Below, piece after piece: positions 12,001 through 15,340 of a stretch of 15,649 nucleotides of DNA; the stretch's first letter is position 1, and the number at the start of each line of letters is the position of its first letter. The position numbers and the translations under genes are program-made. The notes under the pieces are model-generated. The model saw only the letters and a program-made list of their open reading frames with translations. It ran no database searches and was not told the DNA's origin. Source of the stretch: an archaeon (lineage in GTDB: Archaea; Thermoproteota; Bathyarchaeia; TCS64); assembly GCA_020444005.1 (NCBI GenBank), contig JAHLLU010000301.1, positions 1-15,649 on the forward strand, written 5' to 3'.

Positions 12001-12023
12001 AAACAGCAATGAGTTTCCCTTAA
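1..12023 (+). CDS. Giant RHS/YD-repeat polymorphic toxin-like protein (5' end outside window)
   Basis: This is the 3' part of a giant gene, 4006 codons visible; the frame is open from position 3 and has no start in the window. A TTG at 147 is only an internal Leu, because the codons before it read as beta-helix protein (ADPLFVD, then LTSPCVDEG). Residues below count from codon 3-5. Order: beta-helix end (1-78); Ig/FN3 sandwiches (80-1176); CARDB-like and carboxypeptidase-regulatory-like sandwiches (about 1177-1983); eight-cysteine junction (1987-2068); DUF6531-like RHS entry (about 2078-2200); YD repeats (about 2205-3540); RHS core (to 3644); variable tip (3645-4006). RHS cages enclose a C-terminal toxin, and the core aspartates normally cut it free. 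Beta-sandwich arrays suggest a long extracellular stalk. No PAAR domain or signal peptide is visible, so the export route is unknown. It is probably cotranscribed with the gene at 12033. Certain as an RHS giant; the toxin activity is less sure. Confidence 0.95.
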   Translation, partial: DNNLTLSGGYNNIYGNNTINYQGLSPLSGDISADPLFVDTSAENLHLQLTSPCVDEGPPNQEDSDGSRADMGAYGGQGLTINSEPGNLQPNTPANTSPLADETEVSPATVFEATDFDDPDPGDSQAASLWQIRAAAGSYAEPVYDSGDDFRHLSSLALPWGILAGDESYCWRVRYKDDRGGWSAFSPETCFTTLADNEPPETIIRSGPTEGGATGSPFVLAWTGEDNIPLGLTFSYQLDNGPWSTYTPLTWALFDLADGPHSLGVTSRDQQGNIDPSPALRSFTVDTLAPEISTVTVNEISSFSAEICWQTNEPADSLVEYGTEEYYGQFSSLDPELVTDHCLPLYELAADSTYHFRVGSSDSTGNAAWSDDFLFTTLAMNGDDLEGPEIVTVESDGLPLADASLFSSAPVIGVNAVDPSGVERIEFVLDGSLIHTEYQGSPFFLWSFNISSINDGDHVLAINAFDRLGNSSSKLYDIHIQLAPPAAPVISAPVNGQSFKLADINVSGSGEPFSEVFILVNAIPAAGPLSLDSSGMFTTSITLSEGVNILEATTQNRAGSSPKSSPVQVDYDTGPPASPAFFTLRAKAGGLISLSWQEPAGEIPARYKVYRSETSFTDPTQASCLTPFGLDRLYLDDIPASDGLYYYGVTSLDLAGNESDLSVVRDAASDRQGPTLLTIDYSPEGPSEGSRFAPGQVGVILTFSEQLAAAPILKLVLANGSLLPVSLAPAGNNAFSGSFDISPGTLSGSANWHYYGTDLLGNSSTLISAPAALTIDTDGPSVSSLEFIPQAPFHNDPASPLLVSVNMNLDQEVEEGSVPELNYKFADNSGPYPVNLTPDTENPFLWLGNFSLPATAGETSGDYVDFTFQATDDLGNSGSDFLCARRYEVYQGDLPPLAIPDGLNAQALAGGKVRLSWNEVADAAGYQLYRQAPGEGDLSPLGGIVSETLYEEIPGPDGLYSYSVASVRQINDETAVSAQCPQVSVTADSIPPNPPTNLQVELTGSGISASWQMAQGEVPTAYRLYRDDSPIGKVTGLAPIIDNIATLSALDREPGLSDHYYAVTAIDSAGNESAPSINAFFEADLMPVTSLVVRLEENGLPQLSWSHPGGDVIGFRVYEINGQDGELLHEELLTEPSFTHTGYNNVRTVFEVVAVDSDDMESLPCRVVLPALEAALSAESVLYRGLINRITLEVTNLDPTEPVDIDQLTLRVAGQERQSPGATIEPGSETAFDLLLAGQADWQQEESYTLTLLTGGESGGTAEIVLSGTIPVEDRGLSVEILNEELIRGGTGGFSFALHNTGEEAIELVTAMGQGTLPTPDIRFHLLDSEENILASADFLQVLGSVITRADGVTVVRLLPDASFLSDPVSMLIPLSAPDEVKIRLQIDQVTHYDSLPESADIRSLSDTDVPLSGPGAEVVESRSLKDTSYAPVVTEVTPSSLINNGENTITIKGQALNSESGEPLVLVPVRLAVGTSSSLRTLTVYTDDDGLFSSSYLPLANEKGSASVCATHPSVSDRCRQGSFYLTNLELSPYQAQVDAIRNLSRQISLDFSYAGQETLHDLTLIYDPTLQPDGILTEGISIGNITSLGDVAPGEKGKLSFTFSGSDTAPDSGRIILAAVSDETPASHLKLFTLSYGLTTGQAVLTPDQPEIFTGVHPGETMSERLLLENRGGEGAENVLVELLPPDGSPVLDWIQLISPAALGTLDSGQARDITISVQPDSTVAHALYEYRVRISSSSQAALEIPLYVTVSSSETGSARIYAYDPYVLKDDGQGGVIQGLDGARVVLQHATAYTLTYEGLTDSMGNCDFSQLPIGRYNYTVSASEHHSSSGTLLVKPGITVRREIYLEVAAVHIEWSVVPTTIEDRYEIKLETTYQTDVPEPVMIITPASLTIPDMVAGERFFGEYEITNHGLVTAKKCDFYANTDDADFLIELLGEMPEEMGAGETVVIPFRISRLSESTATQVSLSLDSQAADTTSSNGRACVPYCYNPCPWDERFERCSSRCSNISGFVGKGSMGDPSNPSSGVPPDIDHTVAGGGTISGLPTRIGGFECLESLFCPPDPACGSSDPSASEVDLVNREYTTEETDLELMVSGLPIKVSRRYANNQWTFNFFRERLNLTMDNAVTSGGISSVSIDNLPFNRVAVMTADEYFNESTQSDEGEEPTVYGENYAFAARDFAIRTVGGYWDATDPTDKEYFWEGFHLDSRKGYEKDFDKYGRITSYGDLNGNQVTLAWEEAQGGNLLGIFDPTGRQVLWYEYDNDGYITAIQDLSGRRVEYAYTDGKLIAMTDVRGGIWTYNYNGEGKLISKTDPENRTYTIEYNSGGDLQSVKDEEGQGREYSYSLDESSLERVATVVNPSGLMREVAFDNKGRVIRKSFNQKNATDFIQSDQSLTVAPEDEIEEKKMEFDEWGNLTRLIHPDGTMIRAEYHQRTGALKRLINERGVETLSEFDERGNKTATIEAKGTGVERRTEYTYDERGNLLTITKPVGAVVSFIYDEFGNVIRRTDAMGGVEEFSYDALNRMTVFKDARGHEFEYGYDAAGNVISITNPLGYTVQREFDGVGNLTAVVNENNKRTEFSYDQHNRITLITDALGKTISFVYDAEGNLVQRVDQNSNVQEMSYDIEGNLTSVTDPENNTTTFVYTFSEATDCSSCENDENRKFPISIHYPTYSEKYEYNHRGQITRKTQVVDEITSYVWVYTYDGAGNLTQEIDPEHHYTSYVYDALNRLVQITDPLGQVTRYDYDARDNLTSEIDPAGLITTYGYDLNNRLISETRPGINPVSYEYDPAGNMTKQIATNGQETTYQHDALNRLILSTDPLGNQISYEYDPVGHLLKESYPDGSVSQHVYDDLGRETRTIDASGASVVKVYDNAGNVISMTDKAGNTWLYAYDGLNRLTVTTSPYPATDTQIYEGPWLRKSIDFNGKIVLFERDGLGRVTKEVHKMNDSADTADDDDLIVVYHHNFRGQWTEKTDPLSRTTTRIFDPLGRETCTVYPDGRNFTKSYTASGQLQTTLDENGKPTIYAYNEFDQLIEINDPISLLEKFTYDNAGFKISREDSLGRKWEYSYDEMGRLKDEKDPSAAVSTTTYNSFGNVVSYGDRKGNTTILDYDALGRLASVQDGTGLIKSYTYDGAGRLSTLTDGNGNTTSYDYDALGNNSRITYADTTTEEFVHDAMGSVVKKKLRDGSWIDYGYDDIYRHTLIDYPGTDEDASFSYDKGSRLVSAANASSDIIFTYDIMNRLASVNQDGRTLTYEHDDSLRTTTVTYPSGHSIVQSRDLRGRIVRIDKDGTEVLNQSFDGADSLVNRTLLTEVDVSLTYDNLGRVRAMTYSRNGTLLAGLSYHYDAEGNLVSSKRLHDLQHSQTFTYDAGNRLEGWLEGELDEFDSIPLPQKTVIYQLDQSGNRLSLTENGSTENRLVNELNQYVEIDGQAILYDVNGNLIDDGINTYEYTVAGQLKRIVRKSDQQILAEYAYNPFFRRVSATIDTNNREYVYEGDHIVEEYHDFTLASSYFYGGSLDDLLLMSQGAQDYLYLTDRLGSIQAVTDASGTIIEQYRYSPLGEPEILDAALQPMASSAIGNLYMFATKRWDEESQSYDSRRRQYHPGLGRFLQPDSLGYVDSMNLYQYAQHNPLKWIDPLGENSILAQGIEGYIYQDEPQRNATLQALDALHRQGTLSDMQHQALTMMVNCQHDFQTGIRVGGIEWTADTLQALGQLNWQNVPGMLSQLAKLETWGGMLHDLLRTPCKAIQCVEELNRKIGDGDCYGSGRLGSRMAIETAVFVDSMVPLGRAGKTGMTAAKKAFAKAKRPKVDAATIVTKYRMNPKYFQAIDDVVTEYAAEGRKLEISVYQGRPSDPFNQMRAESKGIKPKPKGVTNKSGPDGIARDNIGNEYVTDVDPHLMLIDGKPPTLREFHEIRTRLKAKGLDLQHADHANIQKGTNIVEQYEIGLPDKKATYFGPDGIGIKSKAEVKRDIQKWSPDYYDIQTNPQRRQMVKETAMSFP
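3..235 (+). other. C-terminal end of a right-handed beta-helix domain (RHS giant, visible N-terminus)
   Basis: Residues 1-78 of the visible fragment are rich in Asn and Gly (NNIYGNN) and end with the usual exit of DUF1565/pectate-lyase-like helices: DPLFVD, an HL strand, SPCVDEG, then DMGAYGG. In known families this exit follows many helix coils, so most of the domain must lie upstream. It proves that coding continues to the left edge. The same exit pattern (PRFIEPENGDFHL, SPCLDGG) occurs in the partner protein near 14180-14240, which suggests a shared domain family within the operon. Confidence 0.8.
240..3530 (+). other. Array of about ten Ig-like/FN3 beta-sandwich domains
   Basis: Residues about 80-1176 divide into units of 90-105 residues, each ending in a strand before a Pro-rich hinge. 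Approximate units by nucleotide: 240-590 (with YCWRVRY, the FN3 Tyr-x-Trp-x-Val type), 590-865 (GPHSLGVTSRDQQGN), 865-1140 (ICWQTNEPADSLVEYG, as in phosphatase-type FN3), 1155-1455, 1455-1730, 1732-2025 (YKVYRSE), 2026-2340, 2341-2690, 2700-2980 (YQLYRQ), 2980-3260 (YRLYRDD), 3261-3530. The sequences differ strongly, so these are old tandem domains and not recent copies. Such arrays act as rigid spacers on surface proteins. Domain borders are approximate. Confidence 0.75.
3531..5955 (+). other. CARDB-like and carboxypeptidase-regulatory-like sandwiches before the RHS cage
   Basis: Residues about 1177-1985 are less regular. A stretch at 4310-4590 looks like a filamin/Big-type sandwich with a change-of-direction motif (YTDDDGLFSSSY). 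Residues 1659-1753 (4977-5260) and 1882-1977 (5646-5930) resemble CARDB/alpha-galactosidase-NEW3 domains, with ENRGGEGAENVLVEL and ITNHGLVTAKKCDF as the typical 'unevenly tapered strand' segments. Between them, residues 1760-1853 (5280-5560) match the carboxypeptidase-regulatory-like fold: GLDGARVVLQ, then SMGNCDFSQLPIGRYNYTV. The following WSVVPTTIEDRYEI is, as I recall, a signature seen just before the cage of other giant RHS proteins. Role: stalk or adaptor. Confidence 0.6.
5961..6206 (+). other. Cysteine-rich junction between stalk and RHS cage
   Basis: Eight cysteines lie at residues 1987, 1991, 1995, 2004, 2008, 2056, 2062 and 2068. Their spacing is C-x3-C-x3-C-x8-C-x3-C, followed after 47 residues by C-x5-C-x5-C. 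The surrounding protein has very few cysteines. Between the two groups is a Gly/Ser/Pro-rich linker (SNPSSGVPPD). A disulfide-knotted hinge outside the cell is the simplest reading; metal binding is possible. I do not recognise a named domain. Confidence 0.55.
6234..10600 (+). repeat. RHS entry domain and YD-repeat array (toxin cage)
   Basis: The entry (residues about 2078-2200) has the DUF6531 pattern: VDLVNREYTTEETDLEL followed by GLPIKVSRRYANN. From about residue 2205 to 3540 come several dozen YD repeats of roughly 20-22 residues of the form YDxxGNLxxxTDxxGxxxxY, for example YEYDPAGNMTKQ and YDYDALGNNSRI. The period is interrupted at 7968-7979 by CSSC (residues 2656-2659), a short cysteine loop of a kind I recall from other RHS arrays. 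In TcC and bacterial RHS structures these repeats spiral into a hollow shell. The repeat is at protein level; the DNA copies have diverged too far to be a recent tandem duplication. Confidence 0.93.
10601..10934 (+). other. RHS-associated core domain with autoproteolysis aspartates
   Basis: The core begins with YLYLTDRLGSIQAVTDASG and continues through YRYSPLGEPE, RRRQYHPGLGRFLQPDS and NLYQYAQHNPLKWIDPLG, ending at residue 3644. Asp3618 (10854-10856, in LQPDSLG) and Asp3641 (10923-10925, in WIDPLG) match the two conserved aspartates that form the aspartyl autoprotease of TcC/RHS proteins. The usual DPxGL is DPLGE here, so the residue after Gly is Glu and not Leu, which may move or weaken cleavage. 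This core marks the border after which the tip is exchangeable. Confidence 0.92.
10935..12020 (+). other. Variable C-terminal tip with a compact EF/CyaA/ExoY-like nucleotidyl cyclase core (tentative)
   Basis: The tip has 362 residues. Residues 3645-3814 form a mostly helical linker with a small hydrophobic stretch (ETAVFVDSMVPLG). Residues 3815-4006 show, in the right order, motifs like those of anthrax edema factor and ExoY: GRPSDP for the RPVN strand; KPKPKGVTNKSGPDG for the K-x6-KSSDWG loop, with Lys3874 and Lys3881 at the places of EF Lys346 and Lys353; TDVDPHLMLI for the metal-binding TADYDLFAL, with Asp3899 and Asp3901; QHADHAN for NHGTEQDN, with Asn3938; then YFGPDG, a helix and YYDIQTNP for the terminal GYxxxxNPxW. 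Thr3879 replaces EF His351 (Lys in ExoY). Only 18 residues separate the Lys loop from DxD, against more than 100 in the known enzymes, so the C_B subdomain is absent. Family read from motif order by eye. Confidence 0.5.
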
Positions 12024-12029
12024 AGGTGA
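12022..12029 (+). promoter_or_regulatory. Shine-Dalgarno overlapping the stop codon of the RHS gene
   Basis: AAAGGTGA begins inside the TAA stop at 12021-12023 and lies three bases before the ATG at 12033. This fixes the start of the partner gene and predicts translational coupling, since the terminating ribosome uncovers and reaches this site. There is no room for a separate promoter in the nine-base gap. Confidence 0.75.
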
Positions 12030-12032
12030 ATC

Positions 12033-14810
12033 ATGTTCAGGTTGCCCAACATATTGTTTCTAGCGCTTTTGCTTATTGGAGGACTGCTATCGAATATGCC
12101 TGCTGTATGTCTGGCCGATGTCTGCGCCTCGGTGAAGATGGAACTCCTCCAGGAGGCCACCTTTGAGCGCAATGCCTTTATTGGCCGGATGCGGATCACA
12201 AACGGCCTGGATATTCCCCTGGAAGAGTTGCGCATCGATCTCGCCATCAGGGACAGTTTTGGCAACGATGCATACTCGAGTTTTTATGTCAGTCTGCAGG
12301 ACCTGGAAGAGGTCAACGCCATCGATGGCACAGCGGACGTCCCGGCCGGGGCTAGTGCGGAGATTCGCTGGCTTTTTATCCCCACGGCCGGGGCCGGCGG
12401 GGAGGATGAGGCGGGCATGGTCTATTCCGTTGGCGCCTCGGTGGGTTATGTCATAAATGATCGCTATGAAATCAAAGAGGTGGTGCCGGACTCCATCCTT
12501 GTTCTGCCCCAGCCCCTGCTGAGCCTTGATTATTTCCTGCCCGGCCAGGTCTATGGCGATGATCCCTTTACCCCGGAAACTGAGGAGCCGGTGCCTTTTG
12601 CCCTGGGAGTACGGGTTCAAAACACCGGGGCCGGGGAGGCGGCTAGTCTCAAAATCGACACCGGCAGTCCCCGGATTGTCGATAACGATCAGGGGCTTCT
12701 CATCGACTTTGCCATTCTTGGCTCCGAGGTAAACGGCAGTGAGGCAACTGAGAGCTTCCTGGTTGACTTCGGAAGCCTGGAGCCTGCCGGTTGCGCCACG
12801 GCGAACTGGCTGCTCCAGTGTTCGCTTTCCGGCCGTTTCATTGAATTTGCAACAAGCTTCACCCATAGCGAGGAGTTCGGTGGCGAGTTCACCTCCCTCA
12901 TGGAAAACGTCATTCCCCATTTTCTCGTCAGCAAGGTGCTCGTTGATTTGCCGGGACGGGATTTGATCCCCGATTTCCTGGCGACCATTGACGATGCCCC
13001 GGCCGGTCCTCTCGCGGTCTATGAATCCGAATGCGGGGAAATGGAGGTAACGGATTATTCTTCCCAGGCCTCCCTGCTCTTGAACGGACAGACGGCACTT
13101 CTCTCCACCCCGGCCGAATCCGGAGCCCTGTACGCCAAACTGGCCGACCCATATGGCGGCGAATTCCCCATTGACCTTGTCAAGCGCAGCGACGGCAAGC
13201 TCATCAAAGAGGCCAATGTCTGGCTCTCCAAGGAATATGACCTGGACAGCCATTCCTGGAACCACTTTATCAATCTCTTTGACATCAGCAGTCCCGGCCT
13301 TTACCAGTTCACTTTCAGCGGGTCACCGATATTTGACAGTGACAGCGATGGACTGAGCGATGATGAGGAGACAGCGTTGGGTACTAACGCCTTCAGTCCG
13401 GATACGGACGGCGATGGTATTAACGACGGCGATGAACTCAACAACGGCACTGATCCGCGCCTCTTTGACACGGATGGTGACGGCTATGGTGACGGCTATG
13501 AAATCATGTGTGGTTCGGATCCGGATGACATGAATGACACACCCGTCATCCATGTGGACATCACGAATGACAGCGGGCTGGAAGACGGCAGTTTCGATTT
13601 CCCATACAACAGCATCAGTGAAGGCATAGCTGCAGCTCCAGCCAACTTCACGGTACTGGTGCATCCGGGGCATTACGAGGAATCTCTCAAGCTGGAGAAA
13701 GCCTTTATTCTGAAGGGCGACAGTCCTTCAACCACCACCATTGACGGCGGGACCCGCGACCGGGTGGTCTTTATGAGCGGGGCGGCAATCGACAGGAAGA
13801 GCAGTATCCAGTATTTTAGAATCACCGGAGGGCTGACAAACGGCATTATCTGCGCCAACGGCGCCTCTCCGACCATTGCCAACAACCTCATTACCGCTAC
13901 GGCCAGTCAGGGCGGGGCTGCCATCGCCATTGATGACACCTCGGCCCCTCATCTCTTCAATAATACCATCAGCGAAAATCCCGCGGCCACGGCCATTGAA
14001 TGCCTCTCCCAGGAAACCCGCATCGTAAACAACATTATCAGCGGCAACCTCAAAGGAATAGACGGTGAATTCGCTCCTTCCATGCCCTTTATCGATTTCA
14101 ACAATCTCTGGGCCAACTCGGAGGGCGACTATCTCGGCCTATCTGCCGGACCCCATGACCTGGCCGTGCTGCCCCGTTTTATCGAACCGGAGAACGGCGA
14201 CTTCCACCTCTCCCCCCACTCACCCTGCCTGGATGGCGGCGACCCGGTCAAATATCTCACATCGGATTATGAAATCGGGGTAAGTCTGCAGGTGGACGGC
14301 ACGGATTGTCTCTTTGCCGGCGATGCCGTCACTATAAGAGGCGGTGGAGAATTAGAACGAAGCCGGGTGGTTGACCTCGCCTCCGGGGCGATTGAGCTTG
14401 ATTATCCTCTTCTGAATAGCTACATTCTGTCTGAAACCTTTGTCAGTTCCTCCACATCGGATTTCAGCCTTGAACTGGAACCAAACGGCGGTCGCATCAA
14501 CCAGGGGGCCTTTGGCAATACACCTGAAGCAACGCCCGCCCTCGCCTCCTGCCAGGGGGACAATGATCTTGACGGAGACGTGGACGGTGCTGATCTGGCC
14601 GCTTATGGCCCTGATGTCACTGCCAGCGAAGTGGCAGGAGCGGCAGCTCATTTCGGCAAAACGGACTGCCTTGACATGGATGAGTGCCTGGGGGATTTTG
14701 ACAATGACGGCGACACGGATGGGGAGGACCTGTGCACCCTGATCCTGAATCCATTTCTCCTTGACCCGATGAGTTTTTCCGGTTTTTTCGGCAAATCAGA
14801 GTGCCGGTAG
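12033..14810 (+). CDS. Exported multidomain protein: RHS-type sandwich module, TSP3 repeats, beta-helix, two dockerin-like loops
   Basis: 925 residues. Residues 1-28 are a signal peptide (positive start, LFLALLLIGGLL core, cut likely after Ala28 in VCLA-DV). Residues 29-434 form beta-sandwiches (ITNGLDIPLEEL, YVINDRYEIKEVVPDSI, VRVQNTGAGEAASLKI, VVRSDGK-like VKRSDGKLIKEANVWL) of a type I remember from inside giant RHS/FN3 proteins. Residues 435-505 are thrombospondin type 3 calcium loops. Residues about 508-780 are a DUF1565-like right-handed beta-helix, and residues 843-925 two dockerin-like EF-hands. No catalytic motif is visible. The start is set by the signal peptide and the adjacent Shine-Dalgarno. 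It is coupled to the RHS toxin gene and exported, so a role in surface display, adhesion or assembly of the giant is the best inference. It is not a plausible classical immunity protein, being large, exported and multidomain. Confidence 0.92.
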   Translation: MFRLPNILFLALLLIGGLLSNMPAVCLADVCASVKMELLQEATFERNAFIGRMRITNGLDIPLEELRIDLAIRDSFGNDAYSSFYVSLQDLEEVNAIDGTADVPAGASAEIRWLFIPTAGAGGEDEAGMVYSVGASVGYVINDRYEIKEVVPDSILVLPQPLLSLDYFLPGQVYGDDPFTPETEEPVPFALGVRVQNTGAGEAASLKIDTGSPRIVDNDQGLLIDFAILGSEVNGSEATESFLVDFGSLEPAGCATANWLLQCSLSGRFIEFATSFTHSEEFGGEFTSLMENVIPHFLVSKVLVDLPGRDLIPDFLATIDDAPAGPLAVYESECGEMEVTDYSSQASLLLNGQTALLSTPAESGALYAKLADPYGGEFPIDLVKRSDGKLIKEANVWLSKEYDLDSHSWNHFINLFDISSPGLYQFTFSGSPIFDSDSDGLSDDEETALGTNAFSPDTDGDGINDGDELNNGTDPRLFDTDGDGYGDGYEIMCGSDPDDMNDTPVIHVDITNDSGLEDGSFDFPYNSISEGIAAAPANFTVLVHPGHYEESLKLEKAFILKGDSPSTTTIDGGTRDRVVFMSGAAIDRKSSIQYFRITGGLTNGIICANGASPTIANNLITATASQGGAAIAIDDTSAPHLFNNTISENPAATAIECLSQETRIVNNIISGNLKGIDGEFAPSMPFIDFNNLWANSEGDYLGLSAGPHDLAVLPRFIEPENGDFHLSPHSPCLDGGDPVKYLTSDYEIGVSLQVDGTDCLFAGDAVTIRGGGELERSRVVDLASGAIELDYPLLNSYILSETFVSSSTSDFSLELEPNGGRINQGAFGNTPEATPALASCQGDNDLDGDVDGADLAAYGPDVTASEVAGAAAHFGKTDCLDMDECLGDFDNDGDTDGEDLCTLILNPFLLDPMSFSGFFGKSECR
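13335..13545 (+). other. Thrombospondin type 3 calcium-binding repeats
   Basis: Three Asp-rich loops follow each other in the partner protein (residues 435-505): DSDSDGLSDDEE, DTDGDGINDGDE and DTDGDGYGDGYE, each followed by a G-(T/S)-(N/D)-P or related turn (LGTNAFSP, NNGTDPRL, MCGSDPDD). This is the bacterial TSP3 pattern, in which the acidic side chains bind calcium and stiffen the linker between the N-terminal sandwiches and the beta-helix. Confidence 0.9.
13552..14250 (+). other. DUF1565-like right-handed beta-helix
   Basis: The domain opens with the usual entry: DGSFDFPYNSISEGIAAA, then TVLVHPGHYEESL, then a strand ending LKGDSP and TTTIDGG. Coils follow with GxxxxNNxI ladders (TIANNLITATAS, LFNNTISENPA, RIVNNIISGN). 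It closes with PRFIEPENGDFHLSPHSP and CLDGGDP. These folds usually bind carbohydrate or act as surface adhesion domains. No lyase catalytic residues could be assigned. Confidence 0.8.
14559..14807 (+). other. Tandem dockerin-like EF-hand loops at the C-terminus
   Basis: Two 12-residue loops have the spacing DxDxDGDxDGxD: Asp843 to Asp854 (DNDLDGDVDGAD) and Asp888 to Asp899 (DFDNDGDTDGED), each followed by Leu. Each is followed some 20 residues later by a matching end, HFGKTDC and FFGKSEC, so the tail is a duplicated unit. Dockerin I loops bind calcium and dock on cohesins; in non-cellulosomal bacteria such tails occur at the C-termini of surface proteins. No cohesin partner is visible in the window. 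Confidence 0.75.
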
Positions 14811-14841
14811 AAGGTGGATAAACTGGCAGGTTTTCTTTGGA

Positions 14842-14892
14842 TTGCCAAACGGTTTCAGTGGTGGCAAGATGTCTTTTCTTTTGGTTTTTTAT
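14842..14892 (+). terminator. Candidate weak intrinsic terminator after the RHS operon
   Basis: TTGCCA (14842-14847) and TGGCAA (14862-14867) can form a six-pair stem with a 14-base loop. T-rich DNA follows (TCTTTTCTTTTGGTTTTTTATT, 14872-14893). The stem is short and the T tract starts five bases late, so efficiency is doubtful. It is the only hairpin plus T tract found close behind the 14810 stop. Confidence 0.35.
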
Positions 14893-14944
14893 TATAACTA
14901 GAGTCTTGTGGGAATAGTTTTTCAAGGATGAAATTGTAGGCGGA

Positions 14945-14972
14945 ATAAAAACTATAAATGTAGTGCATTTAT
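14945..14972 (-). terminator. Candidate terminator for the minus-strand small gene
   Basis: ATAAATG (14954-14960) and CATTTAT (14966-14972) form a perfect seven-pair stem with a five-base loop. Read on the minus strand it is followed by AGTTTTTATT. It lies about 70 bases beyond the stop of the minus-strand gene. The stem is AT-rich and therefore weak. Confidence 0.35.
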
Positions 14973-15044
14973 GTGCTCTATTTTGCGCTGCGTTTCTGGT
15001 CTTCATAGCCCTTGATAACAGCATGCGCGGGTCCATGCCCTGAA

Positions 15045-15299
15045 TCAAAGCTTTTTTACTTTATCACCAATACGAGTGGCATTATCACAGCTTGTCCCTT
15101 CCTTGGGATTGCACTCAAGGAGGATGCTCATTATTTTATCCGCCATCCGATAGCAGCCAGCATCTTCAAGTCGTGCCAGAATGTCCGACATGAGTTTGTT
15201 GAACTCAACACATTTCTGATAGTCAGATGTTGCCCGTTGATGAAGGAAATTTGCTTTCTCTAAATCTTTCTTGATATCGGCGGGGATTTCTTCATTCAT
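15045..15299 (-). CDS. Small helical protein of unknown function
   Basis: 84 residues, mostly charged amphipathic helix, for example ADIKKDLEKANFLHQRA and KLMSDILARLEDAGCYRM. It has four cysteines, no signal peptide and no membrane segment, so it should be cytoplasmic. ATG at 15299 is chosen because an in-frame TGA lies six bases upstream. The only ribosome-site candidate is a weak AAAGTGA two bases before it. The composition is protein-like and the opposite frame is Cys/Ile-rich nonsense, so this strand is preferred. It converges on the RHS operon and diverges from the YigZ remnant. I do not recognise a family; an orphan immunity or antitoxin role cannot be excluded but has no direct support. 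Confidence 0.6.
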   Translation of the reverse strand: MNEEIPADIKKDLEKANFLHQRATSDYQKCVEFNKLMSDILARLEDAGCYRMADKIMSILLECNPKEGTSCDNATRIGDKVKKL

Positions 15300-15340
15300 A
15301 ATTCACTTTGCATCCATCATGTTCTTTAGTCAAAAAAAGT

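Larger units (their letters stand above)
14811..15044. other. Intergenic region between the convergent genes
   Basis: This 234-base stretch is clearly more AT-rich than the genes on its left. It holds the candidate + terminator, the candidate minus-strand terminator, and a + frame open without start from 14918 to a TGA at 15044-ish whose end reads as a hydrophobic segment (LCALFCAAFLVFIAL). No RNA gene, attachment site or insertion-sequence end was recognised. Confidence 0.5.

Noticed and set aside
12087..13265. 392-codon open frame on the minus strand
   Set aside because: It is antisense to the secreted partner gene, whose frame has a signal peptide and clear domains. Long antisense frames are expected in GC-rich codon use, and the translation shows no domain.
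14803..14835. Stem TGCCGG/CTGGCA with T-rich tail just after the 14810 stop as the terminator
   Set aside because: Only five of six pairs match across a 15-base loop and the T run is broken; the hairpin at 14842 is a slightly better candidate.
14617..15048. 143-codon minus-strand open frame
   Set aside because: About half of it is antisense to the dockerin-like tail, the rest crosses AT-rich intergenic DNA and the two hairpins, and the composition (Thr, Pro, Lys, Cys mix) is not protein-like.
15012..15263. 83-codon + frame opposite the small minus-strand gene
   Set aside because: It is rich in Cys and Ile with no ribosome site; the minus-strand frame over the same bases has normal helical protein composition.
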